Source: Lachnospiraceae bacterium (lineage in GTDB: Bacteria; Bacillota; Clostridia; Lachnospirales; Lachnospiraceae). From it: 38,020 nucleotides of DNA. The position numbers were made by a program, and so were the translations under genes. Positions 1 through 8,412 of this stretch are shown here, one piece after another (position 1 is the first letter of the stretch; each line of letters begins with the position of its first letter). The stretch lies in NCBI GenBank assembly GCA_014804365.1, contig JAAUZX010000025.1, positions 1-38,020 of the forward strand, read 5' to 3'. Below the pieces are notes generated by a model. The model saw nothing but the letters and a program-made list of their open reading frames with translations, searched no databases and was not told the origin of the DNA.

Positions 1-52
1 TTTCTTCCCCCGTTGATATAAATGTTATAAAACAATTATATCAAAATGTCCC

Positions 53-81
53 AAAAAAGAGAATGGAATTATCCCATTCTC
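53..81 (-). terminator. Rho-independent terminator of the VTC-DUF4956-CotH operon
   Basis: On the minus strand an 8-bp stem (GAGAATGG/CCATTCTC, positions 59-66 and 74-81) is followed directly by a run of six T (positions 53-58 read in reverse). It lies about 70 bases past the cotH-like stop codon. Bases 1-52 beyond it are AT-rich and show no gene. Confidence 0.8.
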
Positions 82-153
82 CTTAACATTTTTGTAACTT
101 TATAAGTTTATCCTGGCCGCATTTCTGCTCTCGCTCTTAATAAATTCAGCGGG

Positions 154-2034
154 CTACTCCTCCACCTGTATCTTCTGCGCATATAAGTCCATATCCGAAT
201 ACACGGGCCGAGATGCAGCATAAGCTTCTCCTTCCGAAGTACGCCAACTATTCTGTGCAAGACAACCGGCTACGTAATCAAGCACATCTTGCGGAACAGT
301 ATCCCCATCCCTGACATAGGTTACCGCCACAACTGTATCACCATCCCGGAAAAAAATTCTGTGATATGTTCCTCCCGAAAGCCATACTCCATCAAAAAAA
401 TCCATCCGGTCACGCATGTAATCCTTCAGATTACTTACAGCCTTCTGCCAGTCTCTCTCCGGTGATCGCCTGGTATATCCTTCACTGTGTGCCCACCTGA
501 TATCATCCATCTGTATGGAACTGCGTATCTGCTCTCCCACTGCATCTATATTCTCGTCCAGATACTTCTCCAATACAGGTCTCATATATTCTCTGTATTT
601 ACTGACAGTGTTGTCATAAAACACGTCATTATCATACAACGTGCCATACCATCCCATTCGTGAAAAGCTACACCGCGCATCCTTGCCAAGAGCATCATTT
701 CCCCACGCAATATCATAATCCCATATCGGTCCGGCATACATCTTTGTGTCCTTATCTTTATAATAAAAAACGCTGTAACGGTTGGCATCTGTATCGTTCG
801 ACAGCTCATTGATCAGGAAGAGAAGACTCCACGAATCCAGATCAAGATATTCCAGATATTCATCCGACTGTGCCGCATTTTCCGTGCTTTGTGTCAAATT
901 ACGGGCATATTCACTGATATATTTATACTCTTCAAAAGTCAATGCGGCAGGAGTTTTAACCTCAACCAGCTGCTTATCCGCATAGAAATACCCCGCCTTC
1001 TCGTCCTCTATTCTCTCGTTAAATTCAAGCAGATACCCGTCCCTTTTTTCGTATTCCGACTCGTATTCCCACCATGCTCCTTCATTACCTCTGATATATC
1101 TTCCGTTTTCCTCCTGAGGCACATCTGCGGTGGAAATATTTACTCTTTCCCCGCCTGCTTCTATTTTTTCGCATAAAAGATAATTGCCTGCATACTCACC
1201 GTTTAACCACAAATCCACATAGGCGCTGTCTACGGCATACTGCAATCCGAGATCATGAGCCATATCGTAAGTCAGCTTATTGCGCATACGTGTTGCGTCC
1301 AATGCATTGGCCTGCAAAACCCATTTCTCCGCCGCAGGCATACCGGCCAGAGCCGCTTCCCTGCCTAATGTTACACTGTAGGATCTCTTATCCTCTACCC
1401 AACTGGAATTGCCCCTGCCGCTGATCTTCTCCATTGCTCCCGTATACACCGCTGTGCCCAATGCATCAATGCAGAGGAATTCGCCGGATTCTTTATTTCC
1501 CTTATCTGCATGAATCCAGTCCATTGAGCCGGACTCGGTACGTATAAAAACAGCCGGAAGATTCTCGGACTGCAGCAGGCTCAACTGACATATGATCTCC
1601 CCATTCTCCCGAATGTTGGTGATCCTGATTCTTTCTCCGCTCGCATCATCTTCGGATAGGGAAAATGTATCCCCATCGCTCACTTTATATCCCTTATCCA
1701 CATTTTCGATCACATACAGATCGTCGTCATATGCCCACTGTATTTCCGCCCTGTCTGCCGCAGCAGGCACAAAAGCATATAAGTGACCTTCATCCTGATA
1801 CAGCCGAATACGCTGCCGGAAGTCTCCCATCTGAACCATTATGCCGATGTCCATGAATGTGTTGTCTGTTTCCTCAGCCTGTTCATTCTGCTGCGCAGGC
1901 GGTGTATCCTGCTCCATATCCGATTGGTCTTGTCTGCGCTGCTCATAATGGCGAAAAACAATCACTGATGCGATAAAGGCACATACCAGCAAAATTACCG
2001 CAATCCACCGCGCCCTGCCTGTTTCCAAATCCAT
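154..2034 (-). CDS. CotH kinase family protein, membrane anchored
   Basis: CotH proteins are atypical protein kinases; Bacillus CotH phosphorylates spore-coat proteins, while family members in non-coat settings have unknown substrates. The 626-residue protein has one N-terminal membrane segment (about residues 10-27) after a short basic start, then a Glu/Gln-rich linker, so the bulk is probably extracytoplasmic. Visible CotH motifs are RGNSSW at about 207-212, a helix-rich stretch with NALDATRMRNKL near 243-254, the VDLWLNGEYAGNYLL block near 273-287, and the metal-binding WDYD motif at 438-441. The start has a CGGAGA ribosome site upstream. It is the last gene of a four-gene operon, 14 bases after the preceding CotH-like gene. 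The kinase fold assignment is firm; the substrate is unknown, with the products of its own operon as obvious candidates. Confidence 0.88.
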   Translation of the reverse strand: MDLETGRARWIAVILLVCAFIASVIVFRHYEQRRQDQSDMEQDTPPAQQNEQAEETDNTFMDIGIMVQMGDFRQRIRLYQDEGHLYAFVPAAADRAEIQWAYDDDLYVIENVDKGYKVSDGDTFSLSEDDASGERIRITNIRENGEIICQLSLLQSENLPAVFIRTESGSMDWIHADKGNKESGEFLCIDALGTAVYTGAMEKISGRGNSSWVEDKRSYSVTLGREAALAGMPAAEKWVLQANALDATRMRNKLTYDMAHDLGLQYAVDSAYVDLWLNGEYAGNYLLCEKIEAGGERVNISTADVPQEENGRYIRGNEGAWWEYESEYEKRDGYLLEFNERIEDEKAGYFYADKQLVEVKTPAALTFEEYKYISEYARNLTQSTENAAQSDEYLEYLDLDSWSLLFLINELSNDTDANRYSVFYYKDKDTKMYAGPIWDYDIAWGNDALGKDARCSFSRMGWYGTLYDNDVFYDNTVSKYREYMRPVLEKYLDENIDAVGEQIRSSIQMDDIRWAHSEGYTRRSPERDWQKAVSNLKDYMRDRMDFFDGVWLSGGTYHRIFFRDGDTVVAVTYVRDGDTVPQDVLDYVAGCLAQNSWRTSEGEAYAASRPVYSDMDLYAQKIQVEE

Positions 2035-2048
2035 AGTTTTTCTCCGAT

Positions 2049-3500
2049 CTAGTCATAACAATTATCTAAATAACTTAATCTCCGTTCAATAAACTGCTTC
2101 ACATCAAGACAAGCCGCCTTATACTCCTCCTGATTCGCGTTCCTGGCAATATAACCGCTTTCAATCAGCTTTCCCTCATACAGTCCGGCATATTGCCTCA
2201 TGACCTCGGTGTTTAACGCTCCGTTTCGCAAATCATGCCATTTTTTTAGAAAATCTTCTTCAATCGTACTGCCCGCTCCTTCCGTCAGCCTCTCATAAGG
2301 TTCATCCTCCATGATCGTCTCGGCGGCTGTCAATGATCTCCACCCCATCTCTGAAGGATAAATACCGAATACGAACTTGCTTCGCTCCGGCACTCTGCAA
2401 AATTCATATGTCCCGTTATTCTCATAGGCAATAACACAGTAATCTTCTTGGCTGCTTTGAATACCGCATACAGCCTGCAGCCAGATATGATAATCCGTAT
2501 AATTCCCGGCATTAATCTGTCTGTACTCTCGATTATCGTCATCCCACAGACTCAAATATTCCTCCAAAGCTCTCCGGTTTTTGCCTATATCCTCGTCTCC
2601 CACAACCGAATATATGTCTCCCTCCGCTTTATACAGCCGATCGTCTTCCCCCAGATCGAGATATCCCTTACCCAGCTTGGGCGCCAGATAATGCAGACCG
2701 CAGTATTGTCCGTCCACTATGACTTCCGCATATTCCATGTTCCTGTGGAGCTTCTCATCTTCACAGACACAGTTCCAGACATAAGCTGCCAGCATTTCTC
2801 TGAATGCACTGTCATCCCTTTCATGAACCGGATACAGTTTCCATGAAGTACGTTTGCCAAGTCCAAGAAGATTCAGTTTTCTCTCTTCCTGATAATCCTG
2901 TTTGCATAGTTTAAAGGAAATGGTGCCGGAGTGATTGTTAGTCTTTATCCAAGCAGCAGAATCTTTGATACTCATCGTGATCACATCATCATCATCGGGA
3001 TTCTGCACCACAATTTCTCCTTTGCAGTAATTTTCTGCTAACCCATTCTCAGCGAGATCAATACTAATCACCGGTAAACCCGTAAAAACCAGATCAGCTA
3101 CGGCATACTCTTCTTTTGCCACAAACCACAGCCTGAAAACATGTCCATCATAAATTGCCGTCTGTTTGTCTTTCAGTGCACCATCCTCCTGAAGATACAC
3201 GGAATATTGATCCCCAACAACATGAAAGGTTCCGGCATACTCCGCAACCTTCGTGGATTGACTCACATAAAATGTATTGTGGAATCGGTCATAAGGGATC
3301 GCCTTACCATCCAGTTCTATCAGCTCACCCACATTCTGCAGGCCGCTTATTTCGGATAGATTTTCTGTCAACTGTCTTAACTGCTCTTCGGATTTTACCT
3401 GCAGGCCCTGAAACCGCATGGCATCTGCTCTGCGAAACAAAATAACGGAAAATATCATGGCAATCAGCAGACATCCCATCCAAATAGGTCTCTTCTTCAT
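2049..3500 (-). CDS. CotH-like protein lacking the catalytic aspartate motif (putative pseudokinase)
   Basis: A 483-residue protein with an N-terminal membrane anchor (about residues 7-22) and a predicted extracytoplasmic remainder. It parallels the neighbouring CotH kinase: AEVIVDGQYCGLHYL corresponds to the VDLWLNGEYAGNYLL block, and a later segment ending in FGIYPSEMGW occupies the place of GPIWDYDIAWG. The WDYD metal-binding motif and the RGNSSW-type loop are not present. I infer a CotH-fold paralogue that has lost phosphotransfer activity; remote similarity judged by eye is the only basis, so a separate unknown fold is possible. Its ATG overlaps the stop of the DUF4956 gene by one base (TAATG), indicating translational coupling. 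Confidence 0.55.
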   Translation of the reverse strand: MKKRPIWMGCLLIAMIFSVILFRRADAMRFQGLQVKSEEQLRQLTENLSEISGLQNVGELIELDGKAIPYDRFHNTFYVSQSTKVAEYAGTFHVVGDQYSVYLQEDGALKDKQTAIYDGHVFRLWFVAKEEYAVADLVFTGLPVISIDLAENGLAENYCKGEIVVQNPDDDDVITMSIKDSAAWIKTNNHSGTISFKLCKQDYQEERKLNLLGLGKRTSWKLYPVHERDDSAFREMLAAYVWNCVCEDEKLHRNMEYAEVIVDGQYCGLHYLAPKLGKGYLDLGEDDRLYKAEGDIYSVVGDEDIGKNRRALEEYLSLWDDDNREYRQINAGNYTDYHIWLQAVCGIQSSQEDYCVIAYENNGTYEFCRVPERSKFVFGIYPSEMGWRSLTAAETIMEDEPYERLTEGAGSTIEEDFLKKWHDLRNGALNTEVMRQYAGLYEGKLIESGYIARNANQEEYKAACLDVKQFIERRLSYLDNCYD

Positions 3501-4171
3501 TATCCGATACGCTCTCCCATTTCCAACAGCCAGTTTACACCGCTGACATGCTTACAGTTTCTAAGCGCCGTAATCGCTTCCACGTTCATCTCCTGTCTGG
3601 CTGATACTTCACAGATGATTTCGCAACGCTCTCCCACATAATTGGAAGCGCGAACGCCCATCTTGGGATAGTACGGTTTCAGTGTTGCCTTAATCAGTTC
3701 CAGATCCGTATCTTTGCCGCCTCGTATGATGATCAGATATTTTTTCCGAACGTTCGCATAGTAGCTGGAAGCCAACAGCACAATCGCGATAAAAATCGTC
3801 GAAATAACCGCCAGCTTATAGATCTGTGCGCCTACGCAAAGTCCTTCTACGATCGCCCAGAAAATATAGATCGTGTCCGAAGGATCTTTGATGGCCGTTC
3901 TGAATCTGACGATAGATAACGCACCCACCATACCTAATGAGATCGCCATGTTGCTGCTGATCATCAACATGATCACCGATGTGATCAACACAATCACCAC
4001 GTTTCCGGTATTAAACCGACCGTTATAACTGACTCCCGTATAGGCCAATCGATAAGTTATAAAGATAACTATTCCGACTGCAAACGAAATACACAGCACA
4101 AACAATATTTTCTCCACGCTGAGAGACTCGCTGTTTACCGTAAACCAATCCAAAATTTCTTTCTTTGACAT
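3500..4171 (-). CDS. DUF4956 domain membrane protein
   Basis: A 223-residue integral membrane protein with several hydrophobic helices in the N-terminal 130 residues and a soluble C-terminal domain of about 85 residues. The conserved DUF4956 signature SLGMVGALSIVRFRTAIKDP is followed by a tyrosine- and tryptophan-containing helix. DUF4956 genes are frequently found beside VTC-domain genes in bacteria, as here; no biochemical function is established. I chose the ATG at 4171 because AGTGAGGAAG precedes it at good spacing. A GTG at 4228 would add 19 residues but has no convincing ribosome site. The gene sits 93 bases after the VTC gene and is coupled to the next gene. It may form the membrane partner of the VTC protein, which has no membrane segment of its own. 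Confidence 0.88.
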   Translation of the reverse strand: MSKKEILDWFTVNSESLSVEKILFVLCISFAVGIVIFITYRLAYTGVSYNGRFNTGNVVIVLITSVIMLMISSNMAISLGMVGALSIVRFRTAIKDPSDTIYIFWAIVEGLCVGAQIYKLAVISTIFIAIVLLASSYYANVRKKYLIIIRGGKDTDLELIKATLKPYYPKMGVRASNYVGERCEIICEVSARQEMNVEAITALRNCKHVSGVNWLLEMGERIG

Positions 4172-4264
4172 GTTCTTCCTCACTTCTGCTTTCAGATATG
4201 CCCGCCCCGCAATATTTCTATCGGCCACCGCTCTGCAAGCATAATCTTTCTGTACTGTACTCTG

Positions 4265-4957
4265 TTACACCAGATATCTCTCCATAATCGGACGCCCACT
4301 CCCGTATTTGCTTACAGATACATTAGTCAAATGATATTTCGCCAGTATCTTCTTAATGGGTTCGATCAGTTTCTCATTATATTTTACTTCCAAAATCACC
4401 GCGTCCTCCACGGTATTCATCCATGGCAGCTCTTTATCAAACAGATCTAAGGATAATTCGGAACTGCGCACATGCCTGTCAATGGTAATGCGGGTACTAT
4501 ATTCGCCATACATGTATGCGCACCGTTCATACTCTATAATAACCACCGGGCGGTAACATCCCAGCGTCATATCGCAATACAGGCGCCACGCCAACTCCTC
4601 CGGATAATCAAGCAGGCTGCTGTAATCACCTTCCATATAACGGACAGCATCATCTCTGCTTATGAGAAGACTCTCCTTATGCTGCAGTGAACCCGATTTC
4701 TGCTTGCATTCCAGCTTCACCGCACTCGTACCCTCATCATAGATACGCAGCCGTATCTTCCTGCGCCGTTCCACTCCCTCCATCTTTTCTATATAATCCT
4801 TCTGATCAAGAGAATCAAAATATAAACTTTTTACGCGGTAAAATCCATCCTGTGAATAGTTATCCGGCATCAGAAGCCGGCTCAGTTCTGCCTGGAGAAG
4901 AAGACTGTCACTGTAGCTGATCCAATATTTTAACTCACTTCTAAGTACAGAAAGCAT
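4265..4957 (-). CDS. VTC-domain protein (polyphosphate polymerase-like)
   Basis: A 230-residue soluble protein with the tunnel-type triphosphate fold of the VTC family, whose eukaryotic member Vtc4 makes polyphosphate from ATP. The ordered basic and acidic residues expected for the tunnel are visible: K10 in SELKYW, R69/R71 in RKIRLRIYD, K81 and K85 in KLECKQK, R145 in EYERCAY, R156 in TRITID, E190/K192 in ILEVKYN and K217 in SVSKYG. These match the order of phosphate- and metal-binding residues in Vtc4, so an active site seems intact. Length is normal for a stand-alone bacterial VTC domain. It is the first gene of the operon, with GGGAGGAGAG before its ATG. Whether the product is polyphosphate or another phosphorylated compound cannot be told from sequence. 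Confidence 0.88.
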   Translation of the reverse strand: MLSVLRSELKYWISYSDSLLLQAELSRLLMPDNYSQDGFYRVKSLYFDSLDQKDYIEKMEGVERRRKIRLRIYDEGTSAVKLECKQKSGSLQHKESLLISRDDAVRYMEGDYSSLLDYPEELAWRLYCDMTLGCYRPVVIIEYERCAYMYGEYSTRITIDRHVRSSELSLDLFDKELPWMNTVEDAVILEVKYNEKLIEPIKKILAKYHLTNVSVSKYGSGRPIMERYLV

Positions 4958-4989
4958 CGTCTCTCCTCCCTGCCCAATTTAAAATTCAT

Positions 4990-5047
4990 GTAACTGTTCA
5001 GACCCCTGTCCATCACAGTTACAAAGCTACACCTTCTGAACGGTTAC
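4990..5047. repeat. Inverted repeat in the leader of the VTC operon
   Basis: GTAACTGTTCAGA (4990-5002) and TCTGAACGGTTAC (5035-5047) form a 13-bp inverted repeat with one mismatch and a 32-base spacer. It lies between the putative promoter and the VTC start codon, so it could be a protein operator or a leader hairpin. Closely related sequence occurs upstream of the sigma factor gene at 15654-15678. Confidence 0.7.
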
Positions 5048-5060
5048 AAATTCATAACAG

Positions 5061-5089
5061 ATTTTACCTTATTTTTGCAGATTATGCAA
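5061..5089 (-). promoter_or_regulatory. Putative sigma-A promoter of the VTC operon
   Basis: Minus strand TTGCAT (5084-5089), 17-base spacer, TAAAAT (5061-5066). The spacing is ideal and the -10 is close to consensus, but the -35 is only partly conserved. Transcription would start near 5054, upstream of the inverted repeat. Confidence 0.45.
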
Positions 5090-5107
5090 TTTCGCTCTTC
5101 TGCCTTC

Positions 5108-6106
5108 TCACCGCGTCGATTTCCGCATACGCACCTCATACCCTAACAGGGTACGCCGCTCCACTTCCTCCCCGTCCAGCATACGCAAAAGCGTCTCGCA
5201 CGCCTTTGTACCCAGTTCCTCCACATCAAATCGTATGGATGTGATGGACGGAATACGGTTCATCAGCACAGTGCTGTCATAGAAAGAAGCGATCTGTATC
5301 TGCTCCGGTACAGCAATCTGCCTCTGCTGCAGGGTATTCAACACACAGCCGCACAGTAAATCGTCCATGCATACGATACACTCCGTCTTTTCCTCCAGAA
5401 GTCTCTCCACGATCTCATCCACCCTGCCACCATCACTCACATTCAGAAAAGTCTGCCTGCTGCCGTCCCATTCTTTTCTCTGCATAAAAGCATCTTCAAA
5501 TCCCCGTAATCTGTTGCCCGTGACGATATGAGTCTCATCGCTTCCGATCAACGCAATATTCCTGATGCCCTGCGCCAGAAGCTTAGCCGTCAGCTCCCTG
5601 CACGCACTCCGATGGTCATTATCGACCTGCACGACCCTGTCATCATCGGTGCTGCCCATCGCCACGAAAGGAATATCGCTTTCGATCAGGTACTTCATCG
5701 GCGCATCATCCGCAAGTGTTCTTGTCAGGATCGCCCCGTCGATCTTACGATTTGTCACCGCACGCTCCAGCTGGGATATATTATCCGCCGTCACCATGGA
5801 GATCAACACATCATATCCGTGGGCGGAAGCCGTCCTGCTGACGCCCAGCATACATTTCTGGAAAAAAGGCAGTTCCACAACATTGTAATCTCCCGGCAGC
5901 ACCATACCCAAATTAAAGGTTTTATTCTGCGCAAGCCCTTTCGCGACCACATTGGGGCTATAATGATGTTCCTCAATATAATCCAGCACCTTCTTACGGG
6001 TCTGTTCCCCGATCCTGCCCTTGCCGGATATCGCCCTCGACACGGTTGTCTTCGACACCCCAAGCTCCTGCGCGATATCCCCAATCGTCAAATTCTTATC
6101 GTCCAT
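5108..6106 (-). CDS. LacI-family transcriptional regulator
   Basis: A 332-residue repressor. The N-terminal helix-turn-helix reads LTIGDIAQELGVSKTTVSRAISGKGRIG, the standard LacI-family DNA-binding domain, followed by a hinge (YSPNVVAKGLAQ) and a periplasmic-binding-protein-like sugar-sensing core to the end. I favour the ATG at 6106, which puts the HTH at the usual distance from the N-terminus and has GGGGGAG just upstream; an in-frame TTG at 6121 with an AAAGGGA site is an alternative adding five residues. It is divergent from the GH42 beta-galactosidase gene, 185 bases away, with a LacI-type operator in the gap. The likely role is sugar-responsive repression of that enzyme and perhaps of itself; the inducer is unknown. 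Confidence 0.93.
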   Translation of the reverse strand: MDDKNLTIGDIAQELGVSKTTVSRAISGKGRIGEQTRKKVLDYIEEHHYSPNVVAKGLAQNKTFNLGMVLPGDYNVVELPFFQKCMLGVSRTASAHGYDVLISMVTADNISQLERAVTNRKIDGAILTRTLADDAPMKYLIESDIPFVAMGSTDDDRVVQVDNDHRSACRELTAKLLAQGIRNIALIGSDETHIVTGNRLRGFEDAFMQRKEWDGSRQTFLNVSDGGRVDEIVERLLEEKTECIVCMDDLLCGCVLNTLQQRQIAVPEQIQIASFYDSTVLMNRIPSITSIRFDVEELGTKACETLLRMLDGEEVERRTLLGYEVRMRKSTR

Positions 6107-6179
6107 AGCTCCCCCGCTCAATCCATTTTCCCTTTACTGCCCTTCAAGTATATGATAGAATAACACCAACACGCTATGC

Positions 6180-6191
6180 GCAATCGGTTGC
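6180..6191. promoter_or_regulatory. Putative LacI-family operator
   Basis: The 12-bp near-palindrome GCAATCGGTTGC has the central CG and GCAA/TTGC arms typical of LacI/GalR-family operators, with one arm mismatch. It is in the divergent region between the LacI gene and the beta-galactosidase gene. I could not identify convincing -35 and -10 boxes for either gene here. Confidence 0.6.
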
Positions 6192-6291
6192 TCGTCTTTA
6201 AGATTACCAGATATTGGGCCGATTCGCAAGATGCTTTACAATTTTAGACAGTAATGTACTCTCAAAATCAGAAAGGTGAGGACAATAATCT

Positions 6292-8352
6292 ATGAAAACA
6301 GACAGACTCTTATTCGGCGCCGCATACTACGATGAATACCTGCCTTACGACAGGATTGAGACAGATATGGAGATGATGGAGAAAGCTCACATCAATGTGA
6401 TCCGTATCGCGGAATCCACGTGGAGTACCTGGGAACCGCAGGAGGGGGTGTTTGACTTCACCCATCTGCACAGAATGCTGCGCGCTTCCGCAGCCCATGG
6501 CATCTCAGTAATCGTAGGCACACCTACCTATGCCGTTCCCACATGGCTTGTCGCGAAGTGTCCCGATATCCTTACGGAGACTCACGACGGTCCCGAACGA
6601 TACGGCCGCAGACAGAACATGGACATCACTCACCCCATATACTTAAAGCATGCCGAGATCATCATAAGACGCCTGATGGAAGAGGTATCTTCTTATGAAC
6701 ATGTCATCGGCTTCCAGCTTGACAATGAGACGAAGTCCTACGACACATGCAGCGAATATGCCCAGAAGAAATTTATAGAATACTTGAAAAAAGAATTTCA
6801 CGATGATTTAGATACCCTGAATCACGCCTTCGGCTTAGACTATTGGAGCAACCGCATCAATGCATGGGAAGTTTTTCCCGATGTACGCGGTACCATCAAC
6901 GGTTCCCTGGGCGCGGAATACCAGAAGTTTCAGAGAAAACTGGTGACGGATTTTCTCGCATGGCAGTGTGCCATCGTACAGGAATATGCCCGTCCCGACC
7001 AATTCATTACCCAGAACTTCGACTATGAATGGCGTAACTACTCTTTCGGCCTACAGCCGGAAGTTGACCAGTGGGAAGCCGCGAAACCGCTGACTGTGGC
7101 AGGTTTTGACATCTATCACCCTTCGGCACAGGATCTCACCGGCAAGGAAATCTCCTTCGGCGGTGCCGTTGCCCGTTCCGTAAAGAAAGACAATTACTTC
7201 ATATTGGAGACTGAAGCACAGGGTAATCACGGCTGGCTGCACTATCCGGGTCAGCTCCGCCTGCAGGCTTTCAGCCACCTTGCCTCCGGCTCTAACTCTG
7301 TCATGTACTGGCACTGGCACTCTATACACAATGCCATCGAATCCTACTGGAAAGGAATCTTAAGCCATAACCTGAAAGAAAACGCAACCTACCGCGAGGC
7401 ATGCACCATCGGCGCGGATTTTTCCAAGTACGGCAATCACCTTAAGAATCTGCGTAAGAAAGCTGATGTTGCATTCCTGCTGTCCAACGAATCCCTGACC
7501 GGACTGAAGTGGTTTGCCATCCATCCCGACCTAAACTATAACGATATCGTCAGATGGCTCTACGATGCCTTCTACGAATTAAATATCGAGTGTGATATAT
7601 TATCTGTAAACGACGTTGATCTTTTTAGTCAATATAAGATTCTGGTGACCCCTGCGCTCTACAGTGTTTCCGACACCCTTGTCAGTCATCTGAAACACTA
7701 TACGGAGAACGGCGGAATCCTGCTTTCAACCTTTAAAACAGCATTTTCCGATCCCGTTCTGAAAATCTATCCGGATGACCAGCCGCACAAACTGACAGAT
7801 GTGTTCGGTATGACCTACGATCAGTTTACTGACGGGGTCAAAGTCGGGCTAAAAAACTGTATTTTCCAAAACAGTACGAATCCGGTCAAAAATAATGCCC
7901 TTCCTAAGCCTCCTGCCGGTTCGACCGATCTGTCCGCAAAAGGTGTCCGTTATTGGATGGAACTGCTCACCCCCACAACCGCACAGACCCTTGCCGACTA
8001 CGACCATCCTCACTGGGGCAGCTATGCCGCTGTCACCGAGAACCGCTACGGTGCCGGAACTGCGGTTTATCTGGGATGTTACTTTGATAAAACAACATTG
8101 AAAGACTTATTGACTTATATAGTCAGCAAATCAGATATTGCGTTACCGGAAGTGCAATACCCTGTCATCATCAAACGCGGAATCAACGAATACGGCAAAG
8201 AGATCACCTACTATCTTAACTATTCCGATGAGCCCGCCACGATCATATGGCAGGGCAGAGATTCCGTACTCCTTATGCAGGATCAACCGATCAAACAGGG
8301 TGATTCCTTATCCATCGAGGGATGGGGATTTGTGATCGTAGAGGAAATATAG
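6292..8352 (+). CDS. GH42 beta-galactosidase
   Basis: A 686-residue glycoside hydrolase of family 42, which releases terminal beta-galactose from small oligosaccharides. It has the N-terminal TIM barrel (LLFGAAYYDEYLP at the start, where the pyranosidase family has GxYY), the acid/base glutamate at E146 in FQLDNETKSY, and the likely nucleophile at E306 in ILETEAQG (E308 is the alternative). A trimerisation domain and a small C-terminal beta domain follow. Length is normal and there is no signal peptide, so it is cytoplasmic. AAGGTGAGG precedes the ATG. The divergent LacI regulator and operator suggest sugar control. No transporter gene is adjacent, so the substrate must enter by a system encoded elsewhere. 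Confidence 0.93.
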   Translation: MKTDRLLFGAAYYDEYLPYDRIETDMEMMEKAHINVIRIAESTWSTWEPQEGVFDFTHLHRMLRASAAHGISVIVGTPTYAVPTWLVAKCPDILTETHDGPERYGRRQNMDITHPIYLKHAEIIIRRLMEEVSSYEHVIGFQLDNETKSYDTCSEYAQKKFIEYLKKEFHDDLDTLNHAFGLDYWSNRINAWEVFPDVRGTINGSLGAEYQKFQRKLVTDFLAWQCAIVQEYARPDQFITQNFDYEWRNYSFGLQPEVDQWEAAKPLTVAGFDIYHPSAQDLTGKEISFGGAVARSVKKDNYFILETEAQGNHGWLHYPGQLRLQAFSHLASGSNSVMYWHWHSIHNAIESYWKGILSHNLKENATYREACTIGADFSKYGNHLKNLRKKADVAFLLSNESLTGLKWFAIHPDLNYNDIVRWLYDAFYELNIECDILSVNDVDLFSQYKILVTPALYSVSDTLVSHLKHYTENGGILLSTFKTAFSDPVLKIYPDDQPHKLTDVFGMTYDQFTDGVKVGLKNCIFQNSTNPVKNNALPKPPAGSTDLSAKGVRYWMELLTPTTAQTLADYDHPHWGSYAAVTENRYGAGTAVYLGCYFDKTTLKDLLTYIVSKSDIALPEVQYPVIIKRGINEYGKEITYYLNYSDEPATIIWQGRDSVLLMQDQPIKQGDSLSIEGWGFVIVEEI

Positions 8353-8412
8353 TAAACTCAGACACCACGGACTGCGGATGCCTTTGCATCTTAGCGGTTC
8401 GCTTCCCCCTAC

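Noticed and set aside
6235..6257. TTTACA / TAATGT as the beta-galactosidase promoter
   Set aside because: The spacer would be only 11 bases, too short for a sigma-A promoter.
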